Shown: positions 1 through 8,749 of the stretch, in pieces
Position numbering within the stretch: position 1 is the first letter of the stretch
Layout of the letters: each line of letters starts with the position of its first letter
DNA from: JBPOFY01 sp051252415
GTDB taxonomy: Bacteria; Verrucomicrobiota; Verrucomicrobiia; Opitutales; Coraliomargaritaceae
Assembly (NCBI GenBank): GCA_051252415.1
Contig: JBPOGA010000006.1
Location: 1 to 64,000 of the forward strand
Direction of reading: 5' to 3'
DNA: 64,000 bases
Notes under the pieces: model-generated
What the model was told of the DNA's origin: nothing
The model's input: only the letters and a program-made list of their open reading frames with translations
The model's database searches: none
Made by a program: the position numbers and the translations under genes

Positions 1-789
1 TCAGGAGCCTACTATACGGGTAATATCGACGAAGTCCGACTCTACGACATCGAACTCGATGCCACTGAAGTCGCTAACCTCTATGCCTGTTATCCACTCA
101 CTCCCACTTATACGCTGACCTACACCGCCGGTGTCAACGGCTCCTTAACCGGAACCAGCCCGCAGACAGTGAGTCTTGGCAACGATGGAACTGCCATCAA
201 CGCAGTCCCGGATGCAAACTATTACTTCGTCGATTGGAGCGACGCTAATACAGCCAATCCGCGCACAGATCTCAGCGTCACTGGTAGCATCACGGTGACT
301 GCCAACTTTGTGGCCTACACAGGGCTCGAAAACTGGCGATTCACTCATTATGGCAGCTACGACAATACGGGCAACGCAGCTGATCTCGCTGATCCAGATG
401 TAGATAACTTAGTCAATCTGTTGGAGTATGCCTTCGGGATGAATCCAAATGTGAGCGATGCAGGCACCATGGCGATCAATGGCATCAGCTTTACGCCGGG
501 CACACCGACTGTGAATATAGCTTTTGCGCCCTTAAGCGTGAAGGCACGTTTCATCCGTCTCGTGGACTATCCTAACTCGGGCATTAGCTACACCGCTCAA
601 TTCAGCCATGACTTGTCAGTATGGGAAGACCTGGATGGCGGTAGCGCAGTTCGTATTTTCGGCACCTCCGATGCGAATGGTTACGAAGCTGTGGAATTAA
701 ATTACCCCGTGTTCCTTCCAAACGGAAGAAAGGCGCGTTTCTACCGTATGCAGATCAACGAAACGACTTCCGAAAATACACAGCCGTAA
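1..789 (+). CDS. Secreted LamG / InlB-repeat-like protein, 3' portion only
   Basis: The frame is open from the first base, so the 5' end lies outside the window and about 262 codons are visible. The first ~30 residues read like the end of a LamG (concanavalin A-like) domain, with a GNIDEVRLYD segment. Residues ~38-100 resemble a divergent InlB B-repeat (YTLTYTAGVNGSLTG, FVDWSDANTANPRTD). From about residue 110 comes the C-terminal module seen on other large secreted proteins of this window, containing LVNLLEYAFGMNP and ending near KARFYRMQI. By analogy this is an extracellular or surface protein that binds or acts on glycans; no catalytic domain is visible in this part. TAA ends the gene at 787-789. 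Confidence 0.8.
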   Translation, partial: SGAYYTGNIDEVRLYDIELDATEVANLYACYPLTPTYTLTYTAGVNGSLTGTSPQTVSLGNDGTAINAVPDANYYFVDWSDANTANPRTDLSVTGSITVTANFVAYTGLENWRFTHYGSYDNTGNAADLADPDVDNLVNLLEYAFGMNPNVSDAGTMAINGISFTPGTPTVNIAFAPLSVKARFIRLVDYPNSGISYTAQFSHDLSVWEDLDGGSAVRIFGTSDANGYEAVELNYPVFLPNGRKARFYRMQINETTSENTQP

Positions 790-812
790 GCTTCGGCATC
801 AGAGCTATTTGA

Positions 813-938
813 ATGAGCCAAGTAATTGATATTTGTATCAGCGATGGAATCGACGGTATCGAGGAAGTGACGATCACCGTGGATAAAGATCTTGCGCTGG
901 ATGGCCGACTGTTTGGGCGGCTACAGGTGATTCGATGA
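813..938 (+). pseudogene. Possible remnant of a secreted-protein C-terminus (41-codon ORF)
   Basis: A short open frame starts with ATG at 813 and stops with TGA at 936-938, overlapping the next gene's ATG (935). The product contains EEVTITVDKDL and GRLFGRLQV. This resembles the extreme C-terminal strand of the neighbouring secreted proteins, compare FDTVTVTVPMGG and NFVRLVITQ at the end of the next gene. It has no signal peptide and no domain of its own. I read it as a leftover tail of a deleted paralogue; a genuine small translationally coupled peptide is the alternative. Confidence 0.3.
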
Positions 939-3898
939 AATTATTATGCATCATAGGCATCGTCTCTTGTTTCTCGCTTTCTGCCATTGCGGACTATGCG
1001 AGTGACCGGGCGGCGATTGCTGCGCTCGGTAATCTGACTACGGCTCCAGCGATGTATGAGGTCGATACCAGTGGGGCGATCTATCAGTCGTCCAATACGA
1101 TCACGAGTCTGACTCCTTCGACCACCGTGCAGACGCTGGATTCGATCTTCTTCGATTCTGTTGATTACTCGAATATTCCCACGACTAATCCCACCAGAGT
1201 GTATGCCTTCGTCGGTATGCCAGCATGGGAAGTCGGCGATGCTCCCTTACCTGCCATTGTGCTCGTCCATGGCGGTAGTGGGATGGCCTATGAGACTTGG
1301 GCGAATTTATGGGCAGAGCGTGGCTATGTCGCCATCGCGATCGATACCGAAGGGGCTTCCAATACCACCGGTCGCCATAATAAGGGAGGTCCGCGACGAA
1401 CCGGCGTCTTTGATGAGTCAGACGTCGCCATTGAAGATCAATTCATGTATCACGCCACCGCTGGTGCTATCTTAGCGAACTCTTTATTGCGGAGTCTACC
1501 TTTTGTGGACGATACCAAGGTCGGTATCCATGGGGTCTCATGGGGCGGGGTGATTACTTCCAACGTCATTGGCGTGGATAGTCGTTTCGCTTTTGCGATT
1601 CCAACTTATGGAACTGGCCATATGTGGGATGGTGTCGGTAAATGGCAGGAGGCTATTTCAGCTGCCGGCGGCACAGATTACTATAAAAACGTCTGGGATC
1701 CGATGCTTTACCTCGAGAATGCGACCTTGCCTATCATGTGGTTAACCTGGCTCAACGACAGCACCTTCAACCTTGATTGCCAAGCCAACAGCTACAACAA
1801 GGCTCCGGGCACGAGGATGGTCAGCCTAATTCAGGGCATGAAACACGCCCATTCGTGGACATGGAGACGAGCCGACTCCTATGATTTTGCGGATAGTATT
1901 GTCGGTAATAATGCCGGATCCGTAGGGTTGAGTGCGGGGAACCCATGGTGTGTTCAAAATAGCCTCAGTCTTGTCGTCGATCAGGTAGCGGTGGAATTCG
2001 AGTCTACTAGACCTCTGACCAGTGCCACGCTTTATCACACGAATCAGATGGGGGATAGTAAGGCATTTTCGTGGACCACTGTGACCATGACTGACTTTAC
2101 AGAAACGTCTCCTGGTTCTGGAATCTGGCAGGGCACTGCGACGCTGCCATCGGATGCGACTGCTTGGTTTGTGAATGTGACCGCTGATACTTCCATCTTG
2201 GCGACTTCCTACATTCCGGGCGAAACGACCTATATCTCCGAGACGATCTATGTCAGCTCCCGCTTGCAGGAAGTTGTCGATGTTCAACCGCCTAGCTCGC
2301 TGGTATTGACACTTCCCTTAGGTGCTTTAAGCGCCACGGGAGACGTGAGTGTCGACTTCACTGCGATCTACAATCTCGAGATCACATTTGTCGAGTTCGT
2401 GAATGAAACCCATCCCGGCGCGTTCTCAACCGATGAACCATTCACGTTCGGGCTGCTCACGGACACGCCATTCGAGGTGAGTTTTGACAATACAGTCGCC
2501 GGGCTCAGTGATGGTGAAACCGCGACTGCGACTTTGCGGCTAACTTGGGTTGAACTCGACAATGTGACGACCGACACCATTGATATTCCTCTGAGTGCTA
2601 CAGTTGATAACTCAGTGGCAGCAACTTTCACTTGGAATGGAGCAGGCAGTAACGCTCGGTGGACTACTATCGGTAATTGGGTCAATAGTCTAGCGCCGCC
2701 TACTAATTCGCAAACACCATACACGGACGTGATTATCGCTGATGCTGGTGGGAGAACGAATTCGAATCTCTACAGCGACTACACAATTCGGGATCTCACT
2801 TTCGACGCATCCGTTGATGATGCGTTTACTATCAATGTTTTTCGATCAAGTTCGTTTGTTCGAACGCTTACATTCGATCATGGTGGAAGTAATGCAGGAA
2901 TCACTGTCGATGCTGATTCAGACGGCGATATCTTAATTAGTGATCTCGATACAGCGGGTTCAATTATCCTCAATGACAGCCTTGACCTCGTTCATAATGG
3001 AGCCGGGACTTTGACCTTTGATTTGACGATTGAAGAGGAGACTGGCGAAGCGAATGGAATCACTAGTTCTGGAACTGGCTCAGTGATTCTATCTGGCTCG
3101 AATTCCTACACTGGCGATACCATCGTCGAAGCAGGCACCTTGACTATGGAGGCTGGCAGCTCTCTAGAATTTGTTCCAACGAGCAATGGTGTGAACAACC
3201 AGCTTGCAGGCGTGCTTTCAGGAACGGGAACAGCCTATCTAAATGGCGAGGTTAATATTGATCTCGGTGGGGCAGACAGCACGTGGGGAAACAGTTGGTT
3301 GCTGGTCGACGATTCGCACCTAAACGTGGTTTATGATCCTGGAACATTCAGCGTTAACAGCTCGCTGGGAACCTTTATTAACAATGCTGGAGTTTGGACA
3401 TTGGTCTCCGGTGACTATGTGTGGAGATTCATCCAGTCGACGGGTGTCCTCGAAGTCTCTAGCGGCCCATATGAAACGTGGGCAGGTACTGCCTTTGTGC
3501 ACGTATTTACCGATACGGATCCTTCGACCGATTTCGATCTAGACGGGCTTAGTAACTTGTTCGAATTTGTCTTCGGAGGCGACCCCACGATTAGTGAAGA
3601 AGGCATTGCTCCATCGGTGAGTGTCTTGAGCACTGATTTACAGATCACTTTCCGTCGTTCCGATGTTTCCCAGCAAGCACCTGCGGTCGGAGTTAAGGTC
3701 GAGGTATCGGAGGATCTTACATTCACCACGCCCGCAAATGACATCGTGATCGGGAACTCCACTGATAGTGGCCCGATTGGACCTCTTGGCGCCTCCTACA
3801 CGGTCGTTAATAGCGGTGGTTTTGATACAGTTACAGTCACAGTTCCGATGGGAGGGATGACTCAAAATTTTGTCCGCCTTGTGATCACTCAGCCGTAG
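935..3898 (+). CDS. Secreted alpha/beta hydrolase fused to autotransporter-type beta-strand repeat
   Basis: A 987-aa exported protein. Residues 1-19 form a Sec signal peptide (MKLLCIIGIVSCFSLSAIA). Residues ~100-330 are an alpha/beta hydrolase of the acetyl-xylan-esterase / S9-peptidase kind: an HGGSG oxyanion segment at 112-116, nucleophile elbow G-V-S-W-G-G with Ser202, and a likely catalytic His at 304-306 (KHAHSW). A beta-rich linker follows to about 560. Residues ~565-780 look like the autotransporter-associated beta-strand repeat (WNGAGSNARW at the start, SGSNSYTGDTIVEAGTL later). The tail carries LSNLFEFVFGGDP, the C-terminal module shared with other proteins here. A polysaccharide esterase at the cell surface is the best guess; the substrate cannot be read from sequence. 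ATG 935 overlaps the small upstream frame. Confidence 0.8.
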   Translation: MKLLCIIGIVSCFSLSAIADYASDRAAIAALGNLTTAPAMYEVDTSGAIYQSSNTITSLTPSTTVQTLDSIFFDSVDYSNIPTTNPTRVYAFVGMPAWEVGDAPLPAIVLVHGGSGMAYETWANLWAERGYVAIAIDTEGASNTTGRHNKGGPRRTGVFDESDVAIEDQFMYHATAGAILANSLLRSLPFVDDTKVGIHGVSWGGVITSNVIGVDSRFAFAIPTYGTGHMWDGVGKWQEAISAAGGTDYYKNVWDPMLYLENATLPIMWLTWLNDSTFNLDCQANSYNKAPGTRMVSLIQGMKHAHSWTWRRADSYDFADSIVGNNAGSVGLSAGNPWCVQNSLSLVVDQVAVEFESTRPLTSATLYHTNQMGDSKAFSWTTVTMTDFTETSPGSGIWQGTATLPSDATAWFVNVTADTSILATSYIPGETTYISETIYVSSRLQEVVDVQPPSSLVLTLPLGALSATGDVSVDFTAIYNLEITFVEFVNETHPGAFSTDEPFTFGLLTDTPFEVSFDNTVAGLSDGETATATLRLTWVELDNVTTDTIDIPLSATVDNSVAATFTWNGAGSNARWTTIGNWVNSLAPPTNSQTPYTDVIIADAGGRTNSNLYSDYTIRDLTFDASVDDAFTINVFRSSSFVRTLTFDHGGSNAGITVDADSDGDILISDLDTAGSIILNDSLDLVHNGAGTLTFDLTIEEETGEANGITSSGTGSVILSGSNSYTGDTIVEAGTLTMEAGSSLEFVPTSNGVNNQLAGVLSGTGTAYLNGEVNIDLGGADSTWGNSWLLVDDSHLNVVYDPGTFSVNSSLGTFINNAGVWTLVSGDYVWRFIQSTGVLEVSSGPYETWAGTAFVHVFTDTDPSTDFDLDGLSNLFEFVFGGDPTISEEGIAPSVSVLSTDLQITFRRSDVSQQAPAVGVKVEVSEDLTFTTPANDIVIGNSTDSGPIGPLGASYTVVNSGGFDTVTVTVPMGGMTQNFVRLVITQP

Positions 3899-3946
3899 CT
3901 GCGCCGCCAGCTGGTAAGTTATACCATTTCTAGTATTGTTTGATCT

Positions 3947-4243
3947 GGTAGCGCAGGCGCGTATCGACGAAACAGAGTGAAGATGGCGAAGCAATGGCAC
4001 TACCTTTAGGATGTTTTCAGAAGAGCAGTTCGATGAATGAATCGGTCGCACTGTAGGGGCTCTGCTTGTCGGAGACCGCGAAAAGAGTTTAAAGTCAGGG
4101 AGATACGATGGAGCTCGGTGTTGTCGCGGGCTTCGCCATTCGACAAGCTCATGATCCGGAACAAGCAAAGCCCTTACTATATGCCTAAAGGTAGCGCCCT
4201 TCGACCATGCTCAGGGCCTTGAGCCTGCCGCGCTACCCTTAGG
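3947..4243. repeat. Cluster of REP-like inverted repeats with GGTAGCGC ends
   Basis: GGTAGCGC occurs at 3947-3954 and 4190-4197, with its complement GCGCTACC at 4230-4237. The arms 4184-4197 (CCTAAAGGTAGCGC) and 4230-4243 (GCGCTACCCTTAGG) pair over 14 positions with one mismatch. TACCTTTAGG at 4001-4010 is the exact complement of 4184-4193. A 17-base arm at 4053-4069 pairs at 15 positions with 4161-4177. Such nested palindromes in a gene-free stretch are typical of mobile intergenic repeats (REP/BIME-like). GGTAGCGC recurs at 22629-22636. Confidence 0.55.
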
Positions 4244-4450
4244 TTCAGTCGATCAATCATTTTTCGAAAAGGTATTAGTCCGCGTCGCTCTGCCGACGCG
4301 ATCTTAAGGATCAGCTTTATTTCCTCGAAATGCCCCAAATGGTGACTGAGCACGGTTGCTACATTTTGTTGAGACAGTTCCAAGCTCGAGCCCTACGGTG
4401 CAGGCATACCTTATACTGGGTATAAAAACAAAGTCGTCATTTGCCTGCGT

Positions 4451-4479
4451 AATGACTACACAATTTGACTGTCTATAAT
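4451..4479 (+). promoter_or_regulatory. Possible sigma70-type promoter for the cassette-A-like gene
   Basis: A perfect TATAAT lies at 4474-4479, with AATGAC (partial match to TTGACA) 17 bases upstream at 4451-4456. It sits about 20 bases before the ATG at 4498. The -35 match is weak, so this is only a candidate. Confidence 0.25.
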
Positions 4480-4497
4480 TACCAGTAATATTTGTAT

Positions 4498-7400
4498 ATG
4501 CCCCCTATGTTGCCTTCAAAGTCTAGATTATGTCTTTCTGCTCCGAGTCAAAAGGATTCAAGGCGTTCTGCGTTCGCGCTAGTGATTGCCTTGTCGTTGA
4601 TGGCATTCGTCCTACTACTCGTGGTGTCGATCACAACTTTAGTTCAGGTCGAGAGTCAGAGCGCAGTCATCACGAAGCATAAACTAGAATCTGAGCAAGC
4701 TGCCTTACTATCGCTCAATATGGCGATTGGCAAATTACAAGAGTATACTGGTCTGGATCAAAGGGTGACTGCACCCGCGCAATCTACGGCTGGTTTGCCT
4801 GATGAGCATAAGTCTAAAAAATTAACAGGCGTATGGCGGGCATGGGAAGGGCTTGATCATGATCAGTCAACAGGTCTCCCGACTGCGCCAGACTATGACT
4901 CAAAATTAGATATGGGAGAATTGAAGATCGATAGCACCAATGGTGGTCGTTTTCTCGCATGGCTGGCCTCTTCCTATGAAGAAGCTAAGAATTCTGGTGC
5001 GTCAATTACGGTGGAGAGTGTGCCCTCTTTAGAAGAGGGGACCGATACACAGCCTTTACTCTCAACTGGAACTTTGGGGATGTCTGCCGATGCTGAAGAT
5101 CAAGTGCATATTGTGCCCACTACAATCTCGGATGGGAGCAATGCCATTGCTTGGTGGATTCAAGGGGAGAATACAAAAGTTCGACTCAAGCCAGCAAAAA
5201 CGACCATTGATGACTTTGAAGCCACTGAGCAGATGCTTGTCTCCCCAGGGCCAAGTGGAGCGGGCTTCGATATCGATGACACGGAGAAGGTGGATCGTGC
5301 AGTAAGCCGCTTGTCTTTGGATTTGGTTGCGAATTCATCGAGTAGCCGGCCATCGGAATTTTTCCATGATTTGAGTGTTAGTTCGAGGGGCTTACTCACG
5401 AATACAGCTAACGGAGGCTGGCGGCGTGACCTTTCCTTGTGGTCTGAATACTGGGACGATGTCGACGAGGACTTTTCTGCATTTACCTTAAGCCCCGGGA
5501 ATATTTGGACGTCGGGAAAGTTTAATCGTACCTCATCTAATAATCCGCTCATATATCCATGGAGTGACTGGAGTAGTAGCCCTTTTCAGAATTCGGTGAG
5601 TTGGGCTGCACTTGCCGACTATGCAACGCAATACAAGCAACTGAATACTTCGGGGAATGCATTGGCTGCGATTGATGACTCAACGAGTTATCAGAAGAAT
5701 CAAGGTAATCAACAGTGGGAAATCACTGACACGGTGCGCCGTCTTCCAGTGGTGGCTAGAGTGCATACTGTTATTTCGCTCAGTGCTAAGCTGGACGGAA
5801 CTAATTATCAACCCTGTGTGATTCTCAATCCGGTAATTACTATGTGGAACCCCTACGATGTTGCCTTGGACATGAGCTGGAGGCAGAACTTGCAGCTTAA
5901 TTTGATCATGGGCTCACCGTTCAGTGTTCGATTTGATGTTAATGGCACAGAACAAATCAGTAGTGTGAATGATATCGGTGTTCAGAGTATAAATGTTCAA
6001 ATTGCATCCCCTTCATCGTTATGGTTGCCTGGAGAAGTTCGGGTATTTTCACCAACAGGAGGCGATGTTATCGAGGATGAAAGCACTAATCGGGTGGTTT
6101 ATGAAGCCGGGTGCGATCCAACTGGCGGTATTCGCTATAATATTCCAGGTCTTGCGAGTCGACCTGGAACTGAAACGCTTTCAGCTACTGAAGCTGTCCT
6201 GCAAGAAATTTTTGCCGGGCCCAATGTGCAAGGTGCAGGAGTTTATTTTACGCTGAAAAGAGCTTCAAGTCGGGAGACTAGACCACCCAATTCGATGAAT
6301 AAAAGTCTACTGTTGGATGATTTAGACGAGGCTAGAGAGATGTTGGGAGATAGCCTTACGCTTACAGATGTCAGTGACACTTTATTGAGTCTGAGTACGA
6401 CTCCAAAGCCATTTCTAACGCTCGCCATGAGCATGCGTTTTGCCCGAGATGTTAATGATCAGATGGAAAATATTGTAGTGAATGGTATTCACAATATGAA
6501 CCCGACAGTTGATTATATGGTCAGCGCTCAGCCTGACCACAATCTGACTCCACTTCTTGGACGCTTTGATGTATACCCCTATAACGTCCTACTGTTTAGT
6601 GTGAATTCGTATATCGATCCAGGTATGCCATCCGGTGCCTTGGGTGATCCCGAAGGTTTTTTAGGGAGTGGATTCAGTTATAATGACGGACTCTCTAATC
6701 TCATACTTACTGAGATTCCAACGAGTCCCTTACGCTCAATTGGCGACCTACAGCACTTTAATGTCAATAAATGTAATTCTTGGGCACCTTACACGCTCAA
6801 CCCTTTGGGAAATAGCCGCGCCACCCCCTTTATCGATAGTGACAAAATTCGTGTTTCCAAGTCGAACGGTAGCGATACGAATACTACGGTAGTCGGCCAT
6901 GATCATAGTTATGCAATTAATCACCTGCTATTGGATGACTGGTTTGTCTCTTCGGTTGCCCCAGATCCAGATCAATGGTCGTCTACTGGTGGTCGCACGA
7001 TCGAGGAAGTCTATACAGAGCACCTTAGTGGTGCCGAAGCCTTGCCAAATCACTATTATCAACCGACAGCAGAGGCTGCAGCAGGGGAGAGTGGCTTTAG
7101 TCTTACTGATGGCGATGCTTGGCAGGAAGTTGCGGCTGAGCTAGAGGTTGATGGGATGTTCAATATCAACTCAACATCGGAACGTGCTTGGGCGATGTTG
7201 TTAAAGCGGAATTTTGCCACAGGTGATTCAGGTGTGCTTCGTTTAGACAGTTCCACAGCTGGTAGTGGCACAGCAACCACCAGTTTGGAGCAAGGTGATG
7301 GTAGCCCATTTCCGCGTAGTAAGCTGATTTCCGATGAGAACGCAGGAGGACTAGGTTATTCATCACTCTCCAAGCACCAGCGTTTTTCGAACGAGCAAAT

Positions 7401-7992
7401 TGAGGCATTGGCTCGAGAGATTGTTGACGAGATCGAGAAGCGTGGCCCATTTCTTTCCTTGTCCGAGTTTTTCAATCGGCAACTCTCTGATGATGTAGAC
7501 CTAGCCCATGCTGGTGCCGTAGAGTCAGCACTGCTTAATTTGTCTGAGACTGTGGGTAGTCAAAATCCATATACCGAGATTAAGGCGAGTTTCACCGAGT
7601 CAGATGTCTCGACGAATGATCTTTTGGGTAATTCGCTGGATTACCCTTTTCCAGAGGCAGCTGAAGGAAATCCAGCATATGGTTTTCCTGGTTGGACGCG
7701 CCAAGCGGATGTGCTTCGCCCGATCAGCGGTATTCTTTCAGCTCGCGACGACACCTTTACTATCCGTGCCTATGGTGATGTGCGTAATCCGATTACGAAT
7801 GAGGTCATCAGCCGTTCATGGTGTGAAGCAGTCGTCCAAAGGAAGGCTGACTATGTCGATAGCTCAACTGCGACTGGCGATGAGAAATATACACTTCCAG
7901 CAAAAAGTGAGCTAAACTCTAATCTAAATGAGCGATTTGGTCGTCGTTTTGAAGTGATCGATTTTCGCTGGCTAAACGCAGATGAAGTTTAA
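4498..7992 (+). CDS. Verru_Chthon cassette protein A-like pseudopilin-type membrane protein (module 1)
   Basis: A 1164-aa protein whose N-terminus resembles a type IV pilin/PilX-type segment: charged residues, then FALVIALSLMAFVLLLVVSI as one membrane helix, then a helical stretch (LLSLNMAIGKLQEYTGLDQRV). The rest is a long beta-rich extracytoplasmic region containing YLDDWFVSS-type and GMFNINSTSERAWAMLL segments. It ends in FRWLNADEV. This matches my recollection of Verru_Chthon cassette protein A, normally found with pilin-like partners B, C and D, none of which are here. ATG 4498 is preferred to the in-frame TTG at 4492. The stop overlaps the start of the partner gene. A clear paralogue lies at 16889-20374. 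Function is unknown; assembly of a surface or pilus-like structure is an inference. Confidence 0.75.
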   Translation: MPPMLPSKSRLCLSAPSQKDSRRSAFALVIALSLMAFVLLLVVSITTLVQVESQSAVITKHKLESEQAALLSLNMAIGKLQEYTGLDQRVTAPAQSTAGLPDEHKSKKLTGVWRAWEGLDHDQSTGLPTAPDYDSKLDMGELKIDSTNGGRFLAWLASSYEEAKNSGASITVESVPSLEEGTDTQPLLSTGTLGMSADAEDQVHIVPTTISDGSNAIAWWIQGENTKVRLKPAKTTIDDFEATEQMLVSPGPSGAGFDIDDTEKVDRAVSRLSLDLVANSSSSRPSEFFHDLSVSSRGLLTNTANGGWRRDLSLWSEYWDDVDEDFSAFTLSPGNIWTSGKFNRTSSNNPLIYPWSDWSSSPFQNSVSWAALADYATQYKQLNTSGNALAAIDDSTSYQKNQGNQQWEITDTVRRLPVVARVHTVISLSAKLDGTNYQPCVILNPVITMWNPYDVALDMSWRQNLQLNLIMGSPFSVRFDVNGTEQISSVNDIGVQSINVQIASPSSLWLPGEVRVFSPTGGDVIEDESTNRVVYEAGCDPTGGIRYNIPGLASRPGTETLSATEAVLQEIFAGPNVQGAGVYFTLKRASSRETRPPNSMNKSLLLDDLDEAREMLGDSLTLTDVSDTLLSLSTTPKPFLTLAMSMRFARDVNDQMENIVVNGIHNMNPTVDYMVSAQPDHNLTPLLGRFDVYPYNVLLFSVNSYIDPGMPSGALGDPEGFLGSGFSYNDGLSNLILTEIPTSPLRSIGDLQHFNVNKCNSWAPYTLNPLGNSRATPFIDSDKIRVSKSNGSDTNTTVVGHDHSYAINHLLLDDWFVSSVAPDPDQWSSTGGRTIEEVYTEHLSGAEALPNHYYQPTAEAAAGESGFSLTDGDAWQEVAAELEVDGMFNINSTSERAWAMLLKRNFATGDSGVLRLDSSTAGSGTATTSLEQGDGSPFPRSKLISDENAGGLGYSSLSKHQRFSNEQIEALAREIVDEIEKRGPFLSLSEFFNRQLSDDVDLAHAGAVESALLNLSETVGSQNPYTEIKASFTESDVSTNDLLGNSLDYPFPEAAEGNPAYGFPGWTRQADVLRPISGILSARDDTFTIRAYGDVRNPITNEVISRSWCEAVVQRKADYVDSSTATGDEKYTLPAKSELNSNLNERFGRRFEVIDFRWLNADEV

Positions 7993-8707
7993 ACGAACGA
8001 CTCCCCCGTTATATATGTCTAGGTATTATTTCCCGAAGATGTGGCTGCTGGCCACTGTAATTAGTTTCCTTGTGTCGCTTAATTATGGGCAGGGACGCCC
8101 TGTTCGAATCCTCTATTATCAGTCGCCTGCGGATGCACCAACTGAGGCTTTTATTTATGCAGGCAAAGAACTTTTGACGAAAACCGATTTACCACGCTCG
8201 AACTTTTCGGATACCTTTGAAATCCCAGGAGGTGACATTCAGCTCCGCTTTCTTTCCCAAGCTATTGGCATTGAACAGAAAATGCCGAAGCGTGCGCCAT
8301 CTGCTACAATACCAGAGGCATGGCAAAAAGTGCTATTGTTGGTTTTTGAAAATGCCGAAAATCCTATCTTGCCGGTACGTGTTCAAGCGATTGATGCGAG
8401 TGATCATGTTTTTGGTGCAGGTAGCGTCTACTTTATGAATTTTTCTGAAGTCGGCATCGCGGGTATGGTTGGTGATAAACAATTAAAGCTGCGCCCTAAG
8501 TCGATTAACGTTATCAAAAATCCGATCTCGGAAAACGGGTTTTATGAGGCTAAATTAGATGCATATGTTGCAAAGGGTGAGAAGCCTCGGCGCTTTATTA
8601 AGCAGATGTGGAAACACAGTGATCAAACTAGGATGGTTCTCTTTATTTTGCCAAAACCGGCACCTAGGCATGTCACTTATTACTGTGCGCCAGTGGATGA
8701 CTTTTGA
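7982..8707 (+). CDS. Secreted ~240-aa partner of the cassette-A-like protein (module 1)
   Basis: I do not recognise this family. The product is 241 aa from ATG 7982, which overlaps the upstream stop by 11 bases. A second ATG at 8015 would give a cleaner signal peptide (MSRYYFPKMWLLATVISFLV, cleavage near GQG). The mature part is compact and likely beta-rich. It shares blocks with the product of 20389-21093: a P-A-D-A-P segment near the N-terminus, IPEAWQKVLLLVFENAENP, a NFS motif followed by GMVGDKQL, and a C-terminal block where RRFIKQMWKHSDQTRMVLFI here corresponds to RFLTKMFRHYPDQRKMVFIY there. Translational coupling to the membrane protein suggests the two products act together in the periplasm or at the surface. 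Confidence 0.7.
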   Translation: MKFKRTTPPLYMSRYYFPKMWLLATVISFLVSLNYGQGRPVRILYYQSPADAPTEAFIYAGKELLTKTDLPRSNFSDTFEIPGGDIQLRFLSQAIGIEQKMPKRAPSATIPEAWQKVLLLVFENAENPILPVRVQAIDASDHVFGAGSVYFMNFSEVGIAGMVGDKQLKLRPKSINVIKNPISENGFYEAKLDAYVAKGEKPRRFIKQMWKHSDQTRMVLFILPKPAPRHVTYYCAPVDDF

Positions 8708-8749
8708 GGCCACTGAACTAGATATTATAATTCTCAATATTTACATTCA

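Larger units (their letters stand above)
3899..4497. other. Non-coding gap with palindromic repeats
   Basis: About 600 bases without a credible gene. The first two thirds hold several mutually complementary segments (listed separately). The last third is AT-rich and leads into the next gene; it has a weak inverted pair ATACC/GGTAT at 4406-4423 and a TATAAT at 4474-4479. No tRNA, rRNA or transposase remnant was recognised. Confidence 0.6.

Noticed and set aside
8095..8115. tRNA-like T-arm sequence (GTTCGAATCC)
   Set aside because: It lies inside the reading frame of the module 1 partner (Pro-Val-Arg-Ile), and no acceptor, D or anticodon arms fit around it.
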